This document shows positions 8,901 to 19,273 of a stretch of 64,000 nt of DNA, piece by piece (positions within the stretch are counted from its first letter, which is position 1; the number at the start of each line of letters is the position of its first letter). Source of the DNA: Glandiceps talaboti (taxonomy: Eukaryota; Hemichordata; Enteropneusta; Spengelidae); the NCBI RefSeq assembly GCF_964340395.1, contig NC_135556.1:1906501-1970500 (forward strand). The letters are read 5' to 3'. The position numbers and the translations under genes are program-made. The notes beneath the pieces are model-generated. The model ran no database searches and was not told where the DNA came from. It worked only from the letters and a program-made list of their open reading frames with translations.

Positions 8901-11575
8901 TGCCTACACCCATATTATCAAATGAGCTTTCTTTTTAAGACCCTGACCTTTGATTTTGACATTCCTTTCCAAGGTCAAATAGCCAAATTTGGGTTATCTT
9001 CATAGCATTGAGAATCAAGTATTTCCAGAGATGATGATATTTTAATCATGTCTTATACACGTCACTTAATTTCACAACCTTGACCTGAATAGCAAAATGG
9101 CGGCCATGTTTGTGATAAACAAGAACATTTTGCCAGTTATTGCCAAAAGTTTCATATGTATGGACACCATTCAAGTGTCCACCCTGACATTATTAATGAT
9201 GAGCTTTCTAATGAAACATTGACCTTTGACCTTGACAAACATTTTCGAGGTGAAATGACCAAACTGTTTCTTTCTGTTAACTCAAGAAGTTGAATAAACA
9301 AAAGACTCGTTTTAAATGTCTATACTCCAAAAGTCACCTTTCTTGTCATATCTTGACCTTTGTCTTTGATCTCAATATCCAAGGTCAAATAGAAAATTGG
9401 TCAATAAATTATGGTGTTTTGTATCTAGATACACCATTCAGATTTGCACAATAACGTTGCCATAAAACATACAGGTAAAATTGGGGATTATGTTTTCAAT
9501 TGAAGGCTTGTTATTTTTTCCTAGATTCAACTCCAAGAAAAGATAGCTGAAGAACAAGCTGGTAATACTGCTGTACAAGCAGTGTTAGATGTGTTGGAGA
9601 GTGGGGGTGAGTCACAATTAGCTGGTGATCGAGAAGCTTTAAAATCTCCTGAAGGTTCTACTCCTGACAGCATACAAGACAGTAATCAAACCAGTCAGAA
9701 TGATAATGGTATGTCTTCATTGTAAATGCTTCATCAACATTTCATCATCATATCACAGGGCTATTCTTTTACAACCCTTTACACCCAAGTAAAGCAATTT
9801 CACTGTCATAATCATAGCATTCATATCAAGTGTAAAAGTGTCAGCCTTGTTTGTGGTCACTCCCAATGCAATTAATCTGTAAACAACATAAAGTATATAT
9901 GATAGAGAACTTGAAGTGCTAAATATAATCATGGTAATCAACCTGGCATGGTTGTCATGGTAATCAGCCTGACAGTGTTTTTGTAAATTAACTATACTAC
10001 TGGAAGGACTAATAAAACAATTGCAATAAACAGTAAAATTTGACAACAGTAAAATTTGTAATCAATCCTGAAACAAACTGGTAACCAATGCAGGCTGTTC
10101 TTGGAGAAATGTGTTCAAACTTCTTGGTACGAGAGATGATCCTTGCTGCTGTATTTTGAGCATGTTGTAATAGGTTTATGGTAGTGTCAGGAAGTCTGTA
10201 TAATAATACATTACTGTAGTCAAACTTGGCTGATAGGATTGCATGGATTATAGTACAATAAACGTTATCAGTAATGTATTCCCTTATGGATGGAATGCAA
10301 TGAAGATGTGTGTAGATTGATTTGCAGGTATTCTTGATGTGGTAGTTAAACATGGATATTATTGAAAAATACTCCAATGTTACGAGCTGATGTGATTGGT
10401 GTAATGGGTACAGAGCCAATGTTGATAATAAAAAAAAATATTGTTTTGTTTGTCAGGGGCAGCCAGCAAAGTAGCATTATTCTACATGGTATATTACACC
10501 TGAATGTAAATCATTGTATGTTTTACACCTAGTTATCATCTCACATCACCTAGTAAGCAGTTTGATAACTTCTGCACAATATTCCATCAGTGATTGGTGG
10601 ATTAAACTCACGCAGTCAATACACTTGAAATAAAGATTAAAAGCACTGTTATTTCAAAAGTGTGATTGTCATGCACTGTCAGTCTTGCAATGTGGGTACC
10701 CAATCACTGTCAGTCTTGCAATGTGGGTGCCCAATCACTGTCAGTCTTGCAATGTGGGTGCCCAATCACTGTCAGTCTTGCAATGTGGATGCCCAATCAC
10801 TGTCAGTCTTGCAATGTGGGTGCCCAATCACTGTCAGTCTTGCAATGTGGGTGCCCAATCACTGTCAGTCTTGCAATGTGGATGCCTAATCACTGTCAGT
10901 CTTGCAATGTGGGTGCCTAATCACTGTCAGTCTTGCAATGTGGGTGCCTAATCACTGTCAGTCTTGCAATGTGGGTCCCTAATCACTGTCAGTCTTGCAA
11001 TGTGGGTGCCTAATCACTGTCAGTCTTGCAATGTGGATGCCTAATCACTCAGTCTTGCAATGTGGGTGCCTAATCACTGTCAGTCTTGCAATGTGGGTGC
11101 CTAATCACTGTCAGTCTTGCAATGTGGGTACCTAATCACTCAGTCTTGCAATGTGGGTGCCTAATCACTGTCAGTCTTGCAATGTGGGTGCCTAATCACT
11201 GTCAGTCTTGCAATGTGGGTGCCCAATCACTGTCAGTCTTGCAATGTGGGTGCCCAATCACTGATTTGGTGTTGTGAAAATAAAGTCAACTATTTGTTTT
11301 GTACATGTATATGTGGATCATGTTAATTGATATATCACAATATGTGTTAGCATGCATTTTAAACCTACTCATCTCATTATTATTATTACATTCCCATAAT
11401 ACAGTGCAAACTTTTGAAGATTGTCATGTGACCTTTGACCAATCAGTGGCATGGAACTAATCACATGTATGAGTTGAGCCCACCCTGTCACTCCTGTAAG
11501 TTAATATATTGTAATTTTTTGGTCACTTTAATTTATGTCGTTTTTCTTCTTTTTACATCTACAGAGGATGAATGA
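2929..11575 (+). CDS. Acidic, low-complexity protein, C-terminal exons (product not recognised)
   Basis: Spliced model: 2929-2978, 7789-7860, 8120-8234, 8341-8412 (optional), 8452-8799, 9525-9708, 11565-11575. Every junction is AG/GT and phases join without a stop, giving about 283 residues with the optional segment or 259 without; upstream exons lie before the window. The product is rich in Asp, Glu, Ser and Thr. It has an Asp run (about 8509-8526), a six-copy 9-residue repeat (8524-8685), a Gln/Glu/Ala stretch that may be helical (exon 9525-9708) and an acidic end, DNEDE. I see no enzyme motif, signal peptide or membrane segment. An intrinsically disordered tail of a larger cytoplasmic or nuclear protein is likely, but this is inference from composition. 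The introns hold a 4.6-kb and a 0.6-kb minisatellite. The gene converges on FBXW7 across about 20 kb of repeats. Confidence 0.75.
3035..7636. repeat. 39-bp minisatellite, 118 copies
   Basis: This is a nearly uniform tandem array that starts at the AATACATGTACCACAC motif and ends before TTATGGCAAAG. Its 4602 bases equal exactly 118 x 39, so it has essentially no net indels. Most variation is at one site (TTTAAT, TTCAAT or TTGAAT), plus a rarer TTGTTATAG/TTGCTATAG/TTGCCATAG change. The variant pattern at 3586-3972 recurs exactly at 4717-5103, 1131 bp (29 units) later, so blocks of units have been duplicated. Because 39 is a multiple of three, the minus strand stays open for about 1569 codons with a 13-residue period; this is not evidence of a protein. 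The array lies in an intron of the acidic-protein gene. Confidence 0.98.
3586..5103. repeat. Higher-order duplication inside the 39-bp array (period 1131 bp)
   Basis: The run of units from 3586 carries the same order of C, G and T variants at the diagnostic position as the run from 4717. The match continues past 3972 and 5103 with the pattern T,T,C,C,T,T,C,C. The offset is 1131 bp, or 29 units. This indicates a block duplication through unequal exchange, not single-unit slippage. Confidence 0.85.
7789..7860 (+). CDS. Acidic-protein gene, internal exon b (72 nt)
   Basis: The acceptor is TTATTTGCAG at 7788 and the donor GTGAGT at 7861. The first base completes Glu from the previous exon, then the exon reads DSEATTTKTVQIELSVSE and SKPYT, leaving AG to join the T at 8120 (Ser). 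The last 45 bases are copied twice more just downstream. Failure to splice at 7861 would meet TGA at 7862-7864. Confidence 0.7.
7816..7967 (+). repeat. Triplicated exon 3' end plus donor (54-bp unit)
   Basis: The 3' end of exon b with its GTGAGT donor is tandemly repeated. Copy 1 is the exon itself (7816-7860), copy 2 is 7861-7914 and again ends in CACAAG followed by GTGAGT (7915), and copy 3 is 7915-7967 and ends in CACAAATAAAC, which lacks a donor. The copies look identical apart from the last boundary, so the event is recent. Copies 2 and 3 are in the intron and would add an immediate stop if retained. Confidence 0.9.
8120..8234 (+). CDS. Acidic-protein gene, internal exon c (115 nt)
   Basis: The acceptor is TTTGCTGACAG at 8119 and the donor GTAAGT at 8235. 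It encodes TGSGEEDEEQDTVSERQEY followed by a Thr/Ala/Ser-rich stretch ending GFDAEPQ. The phase is restored to 0 at its end. The acidic GEEDEEQD cluster fits the rest of the product. Confidence 0.7.
8341..8412 (+). CDS. Acidic-protein gene, optional exon or 5' extension d1
   Basis: A good acceptor (CTTCCCACAG) ends at 8340, and the next 24 codons are open and in frame, reading as Ser/Thr-rich coding sequence (STTKTETTVELSPSDDSGNF). A weak donor, GTAAAA, sits at 8413. The gap to the next acceptor (8452) is only 39 bases and is also open, so three outcomes keep the frame: a 39-base intron, read-through adding 13 hydrophobic residues, or use of 8452 alone. Confidence 0.45.
8452..8799 (+). CDS. 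Acidic-protein gene, main acidic exon d2 (348 nt)
   Basis: The acceptor is a long pyrimidine tract ending CTATCAG at 8451 and the donor GTAATT at 8800. It encodes 116 residues in phase 0: a short amphipathic start (DSIESLVDHAKQKEEVE), an Asp run, six tandem 9-residue repeats with consensus D-x-x-E-K-x-E-x-x (8524-8685), an Asn-rich linker, and LTVDDLPLSLTSLSQ at the end. Charge and repeats suggest a disordered region. I know of no family that I could assign from it. Confidence 0.75.
8524..8685 (+). repeat. 27-bp coding repeat, six copies (9-residue period)
   Basis: Residues 25-78 of exon d2 split cleanly into six 9-mers: DFEEKAETA, DSTEKAEAS, DTTEKVKAG, DESEKTEAI, DTVDKSETT, DAAENPAEE. Position 1 is always Asp, position 4 Glu or Asp, and position 5 Lys except in the last copy. 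The DNA copies have diverged but the acidic/Lys pattern holds, so this looks like an old in-frame expansion kept under compositional constraint. Confidence 0.8.
8800..9524 (+). other. Intron with old interspersed repeat sequence
   Basis: There is no gene here. It contains several degenerate stretches of the type ACCTTTGACCTTGAC, TCAAGTGTCCACC and CAAATATGGC/AATGGCGGCC. These resemble sequence at 2240-2760, 39950-40400 and 45900-46340, so they are probably worn copies of one interspersed family. Confidence 0.5.
9525..9708 (+). CDS. Acidic-protein gene, penultimate exon (184 nt)
   Basis: The acceptor is TTTTTTCCTAG at 9524 and the donor GTATGT at 9709. It encodes IQLQEKIAEEQAGNTAVQAV, LDVLESGGESQ and a Ser/Asp/Asn-rich stretch ending QNDN plus one base. 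The Leu/Gln/Glu/Ala start may form a short coiled coil with the end of exon d2 (inference). The last base G joins AG of the final exon to give Glu. Confidence 0.7.
10020..10425 (-). pseudogene. L2/CR1-type retrotransposon RT fragment, frameshifted
   Basis: Reading the minus strand gives pieces typical of the end of the reverse transcriptase of L2/CR1-clade non-LTR elements. In order these are SARNIGVFF, CKSIYTHL, the core FDYSNVLLYRLPD, NLLQHAQNTAARIISRTKKF and EHISP, then LHWLPV in another frame. At least two frameshifts and one stop show that it is dead. It lies in the intron 9709-11564 and is opposite in strand to the host gene. Confidence 0.8.
10675..11263. repeat. 31-bp minisatellite, 19 copies
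   Basis: The unit begins ACTGTCAGTCTTGCAATGTG and ends with GGTGCCCAATC or GGTGCCTAATC. Some units have GGAT, GGTA or GGTC, and two units lack GT in ACTGTCAG. 31 is not a multiple of three, so ORFs here cycle through frames and are meaningless. It is within the last intron of the acidic-protein gene. Confidence 0.95.
11565..11575 (+). CDS. Acidic-protein gene, terminal coding exon and stop
   Basis: The acceptor TTTACATCTACAG ends at 11564 after a strong pyrimidine tract. AG joins the preceding G to give Glu, then GAT, GAA and TGA (11573-11575), so the protein ends DNEDE. The exon continues as 3' UTR. Confidence 0.65.
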
Positions 11576-12354
11576 ATGTTTGATGTGGAAGTGGACTTAG
11601 TCACTGCCAGCCACAAGGCATCACCCAATAACAATTGAAACAATGTTAAAGAAATTTACACTCTTGGACCAATGAATTGAGAAACCAAAAAAAGTACAAT
11701 TTTGATGAATAATATGCTTGCTGTGATTTCTTTATTGATCTTTTGTCATTTTCACAAGGTTTCTGAACATATATTCATATTTTGAATGTTAATTGATCAC
11801 ATAAAACTTGTAAATATATTGTGTTTGTGTTTGTGTTTGGTAGTTTTTTGTTTGAAATTTACAGATTTGTTGACCTGCATAGTACAGAAGCAGTACATTA
11901 TAGAGAATTAACCTGCGTATATTCACTGTATAATTTTGTGTTACTAAAACAGCTATGCACAAAGCATACAGAACTTTTATTACCATTGAATCAAATCTTT
12001 TGTTGTAGCATTTGACAACTACCAGATTTCATTTTCTGTCTATCTGAGAGGTAGAACTACTTAACTGAGGTTTTATTTACTAAAGTGTGTCACAGACAAC
12101 CATGCATTATTTACTGTCACAGACAACCAACCATGCTCTAGGTCTTACAGGATAGCATTGGGTTTCTTGCTAATTGGTAATGAGTTTGGCAGGCAAGGAG
12201 TTAGGGGGGGGGGGGGGGGGTTAGGCATGGAGCTTATGGAATAGATAAGTTGGTGTGGAATGTGAGAACAATGTGCAGAGATGTTATGGGGGAGTGGTAC
12301 AGGGCTATGAGAGTTTTGCAGGACATTCAGAAGTTATTATTTGAGATACAAAAT

Positions 12355-12472
12355 GTAGTGGGGTGGGGAGTTATCTGATGGCAGATTAAGGGGGTAGTGG
12401 GGTGGGAAGTTATCTGATGGCAGATTAAGGGGGTAGTGGGGTGGGGAGTTATCTGATGGCAGATTAAGGGGG
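12355..12472. repeat. 39-bp tandem repeat, 3 copies
   Basis: G-rich units begin GTAGTGGGGTGGGGAG and include TTATCTGATGGCAGATTAAG. They repeat at 12355, 12394 and 12433 in the probable 3' UTR. Confidence 0.85.
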
Positions 12473-13115
12473 TTTTGGAAATAAAGTATGGCCACAATTG
12501 TGTATTGATTTATATCAAAATAAATGACTGCATATTTATGCATTCTTGTATGGCCATCTGAGTGTACTGTCATTCCTTACATGTAGTTTGAAGCCAAGGC
12601 AAGGCATGAAATAATTGACACAAAATACTGGTATTATTTGTATAAAGTACTGCTTTATATGCAATGACTTGATTTGCTTTGCTTTGGAAAAAAATGCATA
12701 AATAAAGATCAAATAAATTTGCAAAAAATGTGTTTGTGTATTAGAGATGATAAAATAGTGAACAAATTGTTAAGCATATACACACTTTATTAAAACATTT
12801 CAAATCATTAATGTTTTCTGATGTTTGCAATTTTTACGTATTGATGATTTTTGTACCAACAGTAATTATTATTGTAATGTTTACATGATTTCAATTAACC
12901 ATTCAACTCACAAGTTGAAATGGAAAGGTTTTTGCCTCACTCATTTCTTTAAAAGTTAATTATGCAGATGTGTAAATAGATTGGAAATTTTCAACTTTTC
13001 ACTCTTAGACTAGCATTTTGCTTTCTTTAAATTTCTTTAATTGCCAATTCATTTATTTAGTTTGCAGATGTAAACATATTCAATCTCAAAAAATCTCTAA
13101 ATGAAATCAGATTTG

Positions 13116-13118
<3 letters not shown>

Positions 13119-13152
<34 letters not shown>
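13119..13152. repeat. (TG)n microsatellite
   Basis: An uninterrupted TG dinucleotide run of about 17 units in the probable 3' UTR. Confidence 0.95.
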
Positions 13153-13154
<2 letters not shown>

Positions 13155-13830
13155 ATGAATATAATTTTAATTAGTGAAAATGGCTACTAGCTAGGCATTT
13201 TGAATTGGTAATGGCAGCCTGCTGATGCTTACAACACCTTCTTGGATTGGTCCATAATGAATTTGAATATTGCCTTCCTAAGCACACCTATCCAATAGGA
13301 GAGAATATTTAAATGCATGTCATGTGTTCTCAAGAAATGTGAATATTAAAAAATATTTCTATGTGAGTCCATCCAAGAAAACCAAATTAATTCAGAATAA
13401 ATTTGAATAAAGATTTCCAGTGTGGGCTTGCTTGTCCACTAAGAACTGGATGAGTGGTTCTTAAGAAATTTAAATATTGCTTTTCTAAGTAGGTTATTAA
13501 TCTGAGTATGCTGCACTTTATTTTTGTGTTCTTCACAATCACCGTTATGAAATGGCAAATAAGTTTGAAATAGCTCAGGCCTAACATTTTTTTCTTACCA
13601 AATTTGTTGAAACTTTTTTGAGTGTTATATGATATGTTTGTATTCTACATTTAGCAAATATTGAAATGGATCTTGTATAAACTTTGGATGCCTATACAAA
13701 TTTTGCAGTGTCTATTTTGTACTTCCATGTGTTTTTGAAGATTAAAAAAAAAGCTTGGCTATATAAAGCAGTTTTAAAACTATTACATAGGGAAGCATAG
13801 AACTCTAATCTACAATGTTATTATTTGTAG

Positions 13831-13916
13831 AATAAAGTCTGTACTCTACCCTCACAGTTTGACATTGGAATAAAGTGTTTTCAGTCAAACTGATCAAATG
13901 TCTGTGTCTGCTGTCT
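13831..13916 (+). terminator. Candidate poly(A) region, two AATAAA hexamers
   Basis: AATAAA occurs at 13831-13836 and 13869-13874. A TGTCTGTGTCTGCTGTCT stretch begins about 25 bases after the second hexamer, where a downstream GU-rich element would be expected. No transcript evidence is available. Confidence 0.4.
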
Positions 13917-14385
13917 TGATATTAAAGTTACTTGTGCTGGAAATTGTACTGTAATTGGTTACACAGTATATATTTAAAATATTACCAAAACTTCTGTTAA
14001 ATTCACAGATCAGCTATTTCATTTAGGACATTTTTTTCTAAAATTACAGAGACTGGAAAATATGTCTGCATTTTGCAAGGTATTGATAAAACTGAAGGTC
14101 CTAGGTAAAAAACAAGTTTTTCCTTTGAGTAGAACTAAAATGAGGCACTTTAAAAGTGTGAATAGAGATTCCTGGAGGGAACATAAAATGGAACATTGGC
14201 AACAATATACATTGAGTTAAAAGAGCCATTTTAACATTTATATAAAAAGACTACATCCAGCAATTTCCTACGAGATTGAAAGCTTTGAATATTAAAATAC
14301 TGACAAAGATTACTATAATTGAGGCTTGCTCTTTTACTATGGCACAATTTTCTAAAATAAAGGTAGTTGAGAGAAATTTATGCTG
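13876..14385. other. Intergenic, no feature recognised
   Basis: AT-rich sequence without coding potential. I see no repeat shared with the rest of the window before 14386, where the inverted TIR-element copy begins. Confidence 0.5.
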
Positions 14386-15832
14386 GACTAAATATGTTAA
14401 TGAGCATTATGACCGCCGCCATATTGGAAATCAGTCCGCGAGACTTTAGGTAAACTTCAACTTTTCAAAAGACACTATTGACGTCAAACAAGCAATGTAA
14501 TATGTGATGTAGTCTTAATTCTACGCATTGTGTGCCCAAATGACAAATATTTGTTCGAAACAGGGTTGTAAACTTCAAATCCAAATTCTCCACCCTCCTA
14601 CAGAATGGTTCATTCCAGTATACGCACCTCACAATCAAGTGAGAAGTCGTGCATGCCTGAACTGAAGTGTATGGGACGATTTTTGACAGAGTCAGTCGTC
14701 AATAAAAACGATAATACTCTTTCTAAAATTATCACATTTTGAAAGGGAAAGTACTTTGTGGTTCATTTATGGAGTTTTGTTTTTGTATGATCAATATTGG
14801 TGGCAAAATTACAGCATCAAAATTGCCGATGTGGTAATGCACGACAAGTGAGTTTCCGTACGGCGACAATCCCAAGTACCCGGATGCACGAGGGACTAAC
14901 CCGGAAGCAAGTCGTTGCCAGCCATACGTTACAGTGGTAACATCGTCCGAGAAATCACTGCGTTCAGAGTGTCAATATTCACAGAATTGTTTTTTTCGAG
15001 GGAAAACCCGTCTTGAATTTTATAACTCTAACAAATGAAGACATGTCAAGTTATATTTTGAAAGTTGTATCGCTAGTTTGAGACGATTTCCTCACATACT
15101 ATCGAGGCTTGGACCTTACTCCAGTTCAGCGGGAAGTTTAGCCAGTCCGATAATTCTTTCTGGTTTAGTTTACAACACTTTTGATCACACAGATTTTGTT
15201 TTTGTGATGAAAAGAAATTTAAAAAAAAGATCACTTCAACCATTTCGTTGTGTTTTCTTTATGAAAGGTAATCGAACATGAACGAGTGTTACCGCTGTAA
15301 CGTATGGCTGAGAATGACTCTCTTCCGGGTACTTGTCGCCGTAAGGAAACTAAGATGGCGATTAATACATTTCTTCCCTATATATATCTACTACAACTAG
15401 TACAAGTTAAATGTTGTTGACTTGGTAAATTTGTTAGAAAATTGAAATTCAAATTGCCTCAAAATTATTTTAGATCCCTAGTTTATTTCATTCATCATTA
15501 ACATTTTCCAGGGTTAAAGCTGTAAGACACTGGAATTATTTATAGCCAACCTCAAAATCCTCTTTTTTTTCTTTTTCTTGTGTGCATTTCCCAGTTATTT
15601 TTTTTCAGAGATTTTGTGCAATTTTTCATAACAGTAGATTTATGTTATAAAATGGTGACTATGGTATAAAAGTACAATACATTACCAACTTCTGTGTAAA
15701 ATGTGTTTTATAGTGAGACATCATATGAAACCAGTAACCACTTTATTACATCGCTAAAACAAAACTGCATAGTGAAGAACTGAACCACTTCTACATGTCA
15801 CCAAAATACAAAAAAAAAAAACAGCGGAGCTA
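14386..15832 (-). mobile_element. TA-GCTCCGCTG family TIR element, inverted and 5'-truncated copy
   Basis: The sequence from GTTAATGAGCATTATGACCG to ACAGCGGAGCTA is the reverse complement of 21827-23262, apart from point changes and a few indels. Shared landmarks are TACGGCGACAATCCCAAGTA, CATACGTTACAGTGGTAACA, GTACTAGTTGTAGTAG and CAGCGGAGC with flanking TA. The end beyond 14386 is missing. Small ORFs in this block appear in both orientations and show no domain. Confidence 0.8.
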
Positions 15833-15904
15833 TTCTGACCGATAGGTCGCTTGTTTCAGTATGTCATGTTCTGTACATCAACTAGAGTCTTTTCTTCTGT
15901 AAGG

Positions 15905-16645
15905 AAGAGATGTATTTAGTGGGTGGAAGTCTGTGTGTGTGTGTGTGTCTGTCTGTCTGTCTGTCTGTCTGCGTCTTCGTTTTCTCCATAACGGCTTGCT
16001 CAATTCAAATGAAATTTTCCGTAGGGTAATGGCAAGACTTGATTAGGTTTAAGTAAAAATCCTGTGAATATTAATGAACAATTTACGTAATTAATGGTTT
16101 TCGGTAATTAGGCCATCTCAAGAATGCACGCTTCAAATTCATTATAACCAAAGCGCACCTGTAATATTACTAATGTAGCTTTCAGTTTTAATAAGTTATT
16201 GGCATATTTTCTATTGGCCACAAAAAGAAAAAAATAGTTTCTGGTCAGGAAATGTTGTCTAAAGTGGTGCAACTTTATCACCATTTTATAAAACATGACT
16301 GCCTCAATTCAAACGAAATTTATTGCATGTGTTCTGTAGGGAAGTGACAAGAACTGAGTAGGTTTCGGTATACATATAATGAATATTAACGAGCAATTTA
16401 CATAATTAATGGTTTTCGGTAATTAGGCTATATCTCAAGAACGCACACTTCAAATTCATTGGTACATACATTTGCAATACCAAAGCGCACTTGTCCTGAA
16501 AATATTATTGATATAGCTTTTAGTTTTAATAAGATATTGGCATATTTTTGTAGGCCACTAAAAAGGAAAAAACAGTTTCTCGTCAGGAAATGTTGTCTAA
16601 AGTGGTGCGACGATATGCTTATTTTTGTTTACATTCTCAACAAAT
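15905..16645. repeat. Interspersed family with (TCTG)n head and TTTTCGGTAATTAGGC motif
   Basis: It starts with TG/TCTG simple sequence (15930-15970), then contains two divergent copies (about 16020-16290 and 16310-16620) of a unit with AATTTACGTAATTAATGG, TTCGGTAATTAGGC and a CTTCAAATTCATT block. Related sequence is at 19280-19930, 21165-21800, 23690-23870, 30180-30560 and about 39290-39720. Confidence 0.75.
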
Positions 16646-16737
16646 GTTAATCAATCTACTTATCATTGCAGTTACTGTTCTTTTTATTTAGTACTTTACA
16701 GCAAGTGTGTATGTGGGGCATATGTCATAGGCTAGTT

Positions 16738-17400
16738 AGTCCCCGCCGGACGAAGTCTGGGACAGGGACTTATGGATTGGGTTCCGTCTGTCCGTGCGTC
16801 CGTGCGTCCGTCCATCCGTCCGCAGCCATTTCTTGGAGATGCCTGGACTGATTTCTTTCAAACTTGGTACAGGGGCAACATTAAATGGCATACATATGCA
16901 CGTCAATTTGTTTCATGATACGATCCAATATGGCCGCCTGGCAGCCATTTTGTTTGTGAATTTTCATGTCCAAAGCCATAACTCAGACATGCTTGAACAG
17001 ATCTCATTCAAAGTTGGTATTAGGACAGTGTTCTATGACATACATGTGCATATCCATTTTCATTGTGATACGATCCAATATGGCCGCCTGGCAGCCATTT
17101 TGTTTGCGATTTTTCTATGTCCAAAGCCATAACTCAGACATGCTTGAACAGATCTCATTCAAAGTGGGTATTAGGACAGTGTTCTATGACATACATGTGT
17201 ATATTCATTGTTGTTGTAATACGATCCAATATGGCCGCCTGGCAGCCATTTTGTTTGCCATTTTTCAATGTCCAAAGCCATAACTCAGACATGCTTGAAC
17301 AGATCACATTCAAAGTTGGTATTAGGACAGTGTTCTATGACATACATGTGCATATCCATTTTCATCGTGATATGATCCCCCATACCCGACCAATCCTTTA
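16738..17400. repeat. Interspersed element with 151-bp internal tandem units
   Basis: It opens CCCCGCCGGACGAAGTCTGG, then a GTCCGT simple stretch, then three to four tandem units of 151 bp. Each unit carries CATAACTCAGACATGCTTGA, AGGACAGTGTTCTATGACAT and CCAATATGGCCGCCTGGCAG. Starts near 16966 and 17117 give the 151-bp period; the first unit (from about 16830) is more divergent. The overlapping ORFs simply follow the repeats. Confidence 0.8.
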
Positions 17401-18368
17401 TTGTTGTAGGCATGTTCCATGTCCAACAAGCATATCTAAATATGTTTGATTTAGGTTCACAAGTATTGTTGCATGATCAGAGTAGTGATAATTCCTTAAA
17501 ACCCAATCATAGCAGGGGCTATGTCATTCTCAATGACTTGTTCATGATTAGTTTTGCAGTTGTCTTCACTGGTGGCAATTAATGTAGGGAGAGTTACTTT
17601 TGTGTTTTCCCTTTCATCTGCAGACTGAATTGGCCTACGAGATCACTAACAGCAATGGACAAATAGCAATCAATGAGAAAAAATAACTTATTGCATATGT
17701 TCTGTTGTATTCCAACAATTGTCTGTAGGAACGACAATCTCTAAACGTTGCCCTTACGGAAGGCATTCAGTTTAAATCTGGTTAGTTTCTTGTTTTACTC
17801 CATAACGCACACTGAAACACTCCTGTTTTTGGCAAACGCTTGTAAACACAGCATGTATATGTACAAACTGCATTGTTATTTTTGACAAGTGAATTTTAGT
17901 CTGGACTAATATTATCAACAACAACAACAGTGTAATTTACACATATACAGGCTGTGTTGACAAGCCAAATACAGGGTATTACAACATGTTTTAAGGAGTA
18001 GAACAAGAAACTGCAGTTGACACGCACAACAAAAGTATTGAAAAAAGATCATCAAGTTACAGACACTGTCCCTTTAATGGATTTAATTATATGACACATG
18101 TTTCTGCTATGCACAAATATCACCAAACGTATTGGTACATTATTCTTTGTTTATAATTGATATCGTGATTTCCATGTGGTACATACATTCCCTGATCGAG
18201 TAACATATAATAACTTTGTGCACTACTCTCGCTGTCACTTTCCTTAGTGTCGCTATCACTATCATTCATATGTACATTTTGAGCTTGTATGAAAATGTAT
18301 ATGCATTTTTAAAAAATGAGCAATGTGCTGTGAAAGCCTATATGTGCCATCTACAAAACATAAAAATA
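17401..18368. other. Intergenic, fragments only
   Basis: I see no gene. 17750-17785 carries CCCTTACGGAAGGCATTCAG followed by TTTAAATCTGG, which recurs at 23874-23906 and in inverse at 26914-26950. This looks like the conserved end of another interspersed family. Confidence 0.5.
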
Positions 18369-18520
18369 TCTTGTGCACTCGAGATAATAAGTTGTGCGCT
18401 CGAGATATATCTCGTGCACTCGAGATAACATCTCATGTGCTTGAGATAATAAGTCATGCCCTTGAGATAATAAGTCGTGCACACGGCATAATAAGTCTTG
18501 CGCTCGAGAGAGTAAGTCGC
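18369..18520. repeat. 21-22-bp CTCGAG-containing tandem repeat, about 7 copies
   Basis: The degenerate unit is GTGCGCTCGAGATAATAAGT and is repeated about seven times. Some copies lose the palindromic CTCGAG core (GCTTGAG, CCTTGAG, CACGGCA). Its CpG-rich core contrasts with the AT-rich surroundings. Confidence 0.8.
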
Positions 18521-18648
18521 ACAGACAAATACAGACCGTGACGTCGCCTGTTAGCAGTTGGAGCGTTGCTAAACTTTATTGCTCCATACGAAGGTCGGTG
18601 AAACGATAACAGGTGAATCTTTTAGTGTACAAGTCATAACTTCTTTGA

Positions 18649-19238
18649 ATGTTTTCTGAGGTAAAATTAAAGATTTTTGTGTTGCGAAGCAAAGCCCATG
18701 CAATGTAGCAGTGGTTTATCTGTAAGCTTATGCCTCATGCCCGTTCTGATTGAGATTTTGTAAATATAACTTGAATGTTGGTTTTCAACATGTCGATGAA
18801 GTGAATGTTCATTTGAAAGTACCATGTTTCTGTCTGTAATAATCACTGAAAGTGAAAATTTGGTGTGAAAATGGGACAGCCTCATGTAGTGATGCTCTGC
18901 GCTCGCGGGTGGTTTAGCTGTAGGCCTCATGCCCTATCAGATAGAAAATGAAAATCTTGTTTTCTCACAAGGTATGGGCACACACACACACACACACAAA
19001 CTCATCCATTTCACCATGCCTGTAGCACTTCTGAACTTCAGGTCAGTTGTGCTAAAAACTATTCATAATGCAAATGACTAAATGTTCATTGGATGTTTAC
19101 CAAAATCTAATCAGTTTTTTTCCAATATCATAATTATGGAAGATGTATAGCAAGTTTCATCAGAATCGATTCTGTAGTTTTGTATTAAAGGGATGTCTGT
19201 CTGTGTGTCGGTCTGTCTGTCTCTGTCATATGTCCGTG

Positions 19239-19273
<35 letters not shown>

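Larger units (their letters stand above)
11576..13875 (+). other. Probable 3' UTR of the acidic-protein gene
   Basis: This is a long AT-rich stretch without splice-compatible coding sequence. Candidate AATAAA signals occur at 12480, about 12700, 13831 and 13869. The one at 13869-13874 is followed by a TG-rich stretch (13898-13916), and the one near 12700 by a TG-rich stretch at 12729-12742; either could be the end. The interval also holds a poly-G run (12205-12220), a 3-copy 39-bp repeat (12355-12472) and a (TG)n tract (13119-13152). Confidence 0.45.

Noticed and set aside
12337-12573. Proline-rich 78-codon minus ORF
   Set aside because: Produced by the three-copy 39-bp G-rich repeat in the probable 3' UTR.
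14386-15832. Conserved-looking ORFs (for example MRRFPHILSRLGPYSSSAGS at 15078, repeated in inverse near 22598) as a gene
   Set aside because: Short, uncorrelated with splice sites, and present only because the TIR element is repeated; no family match recognised.
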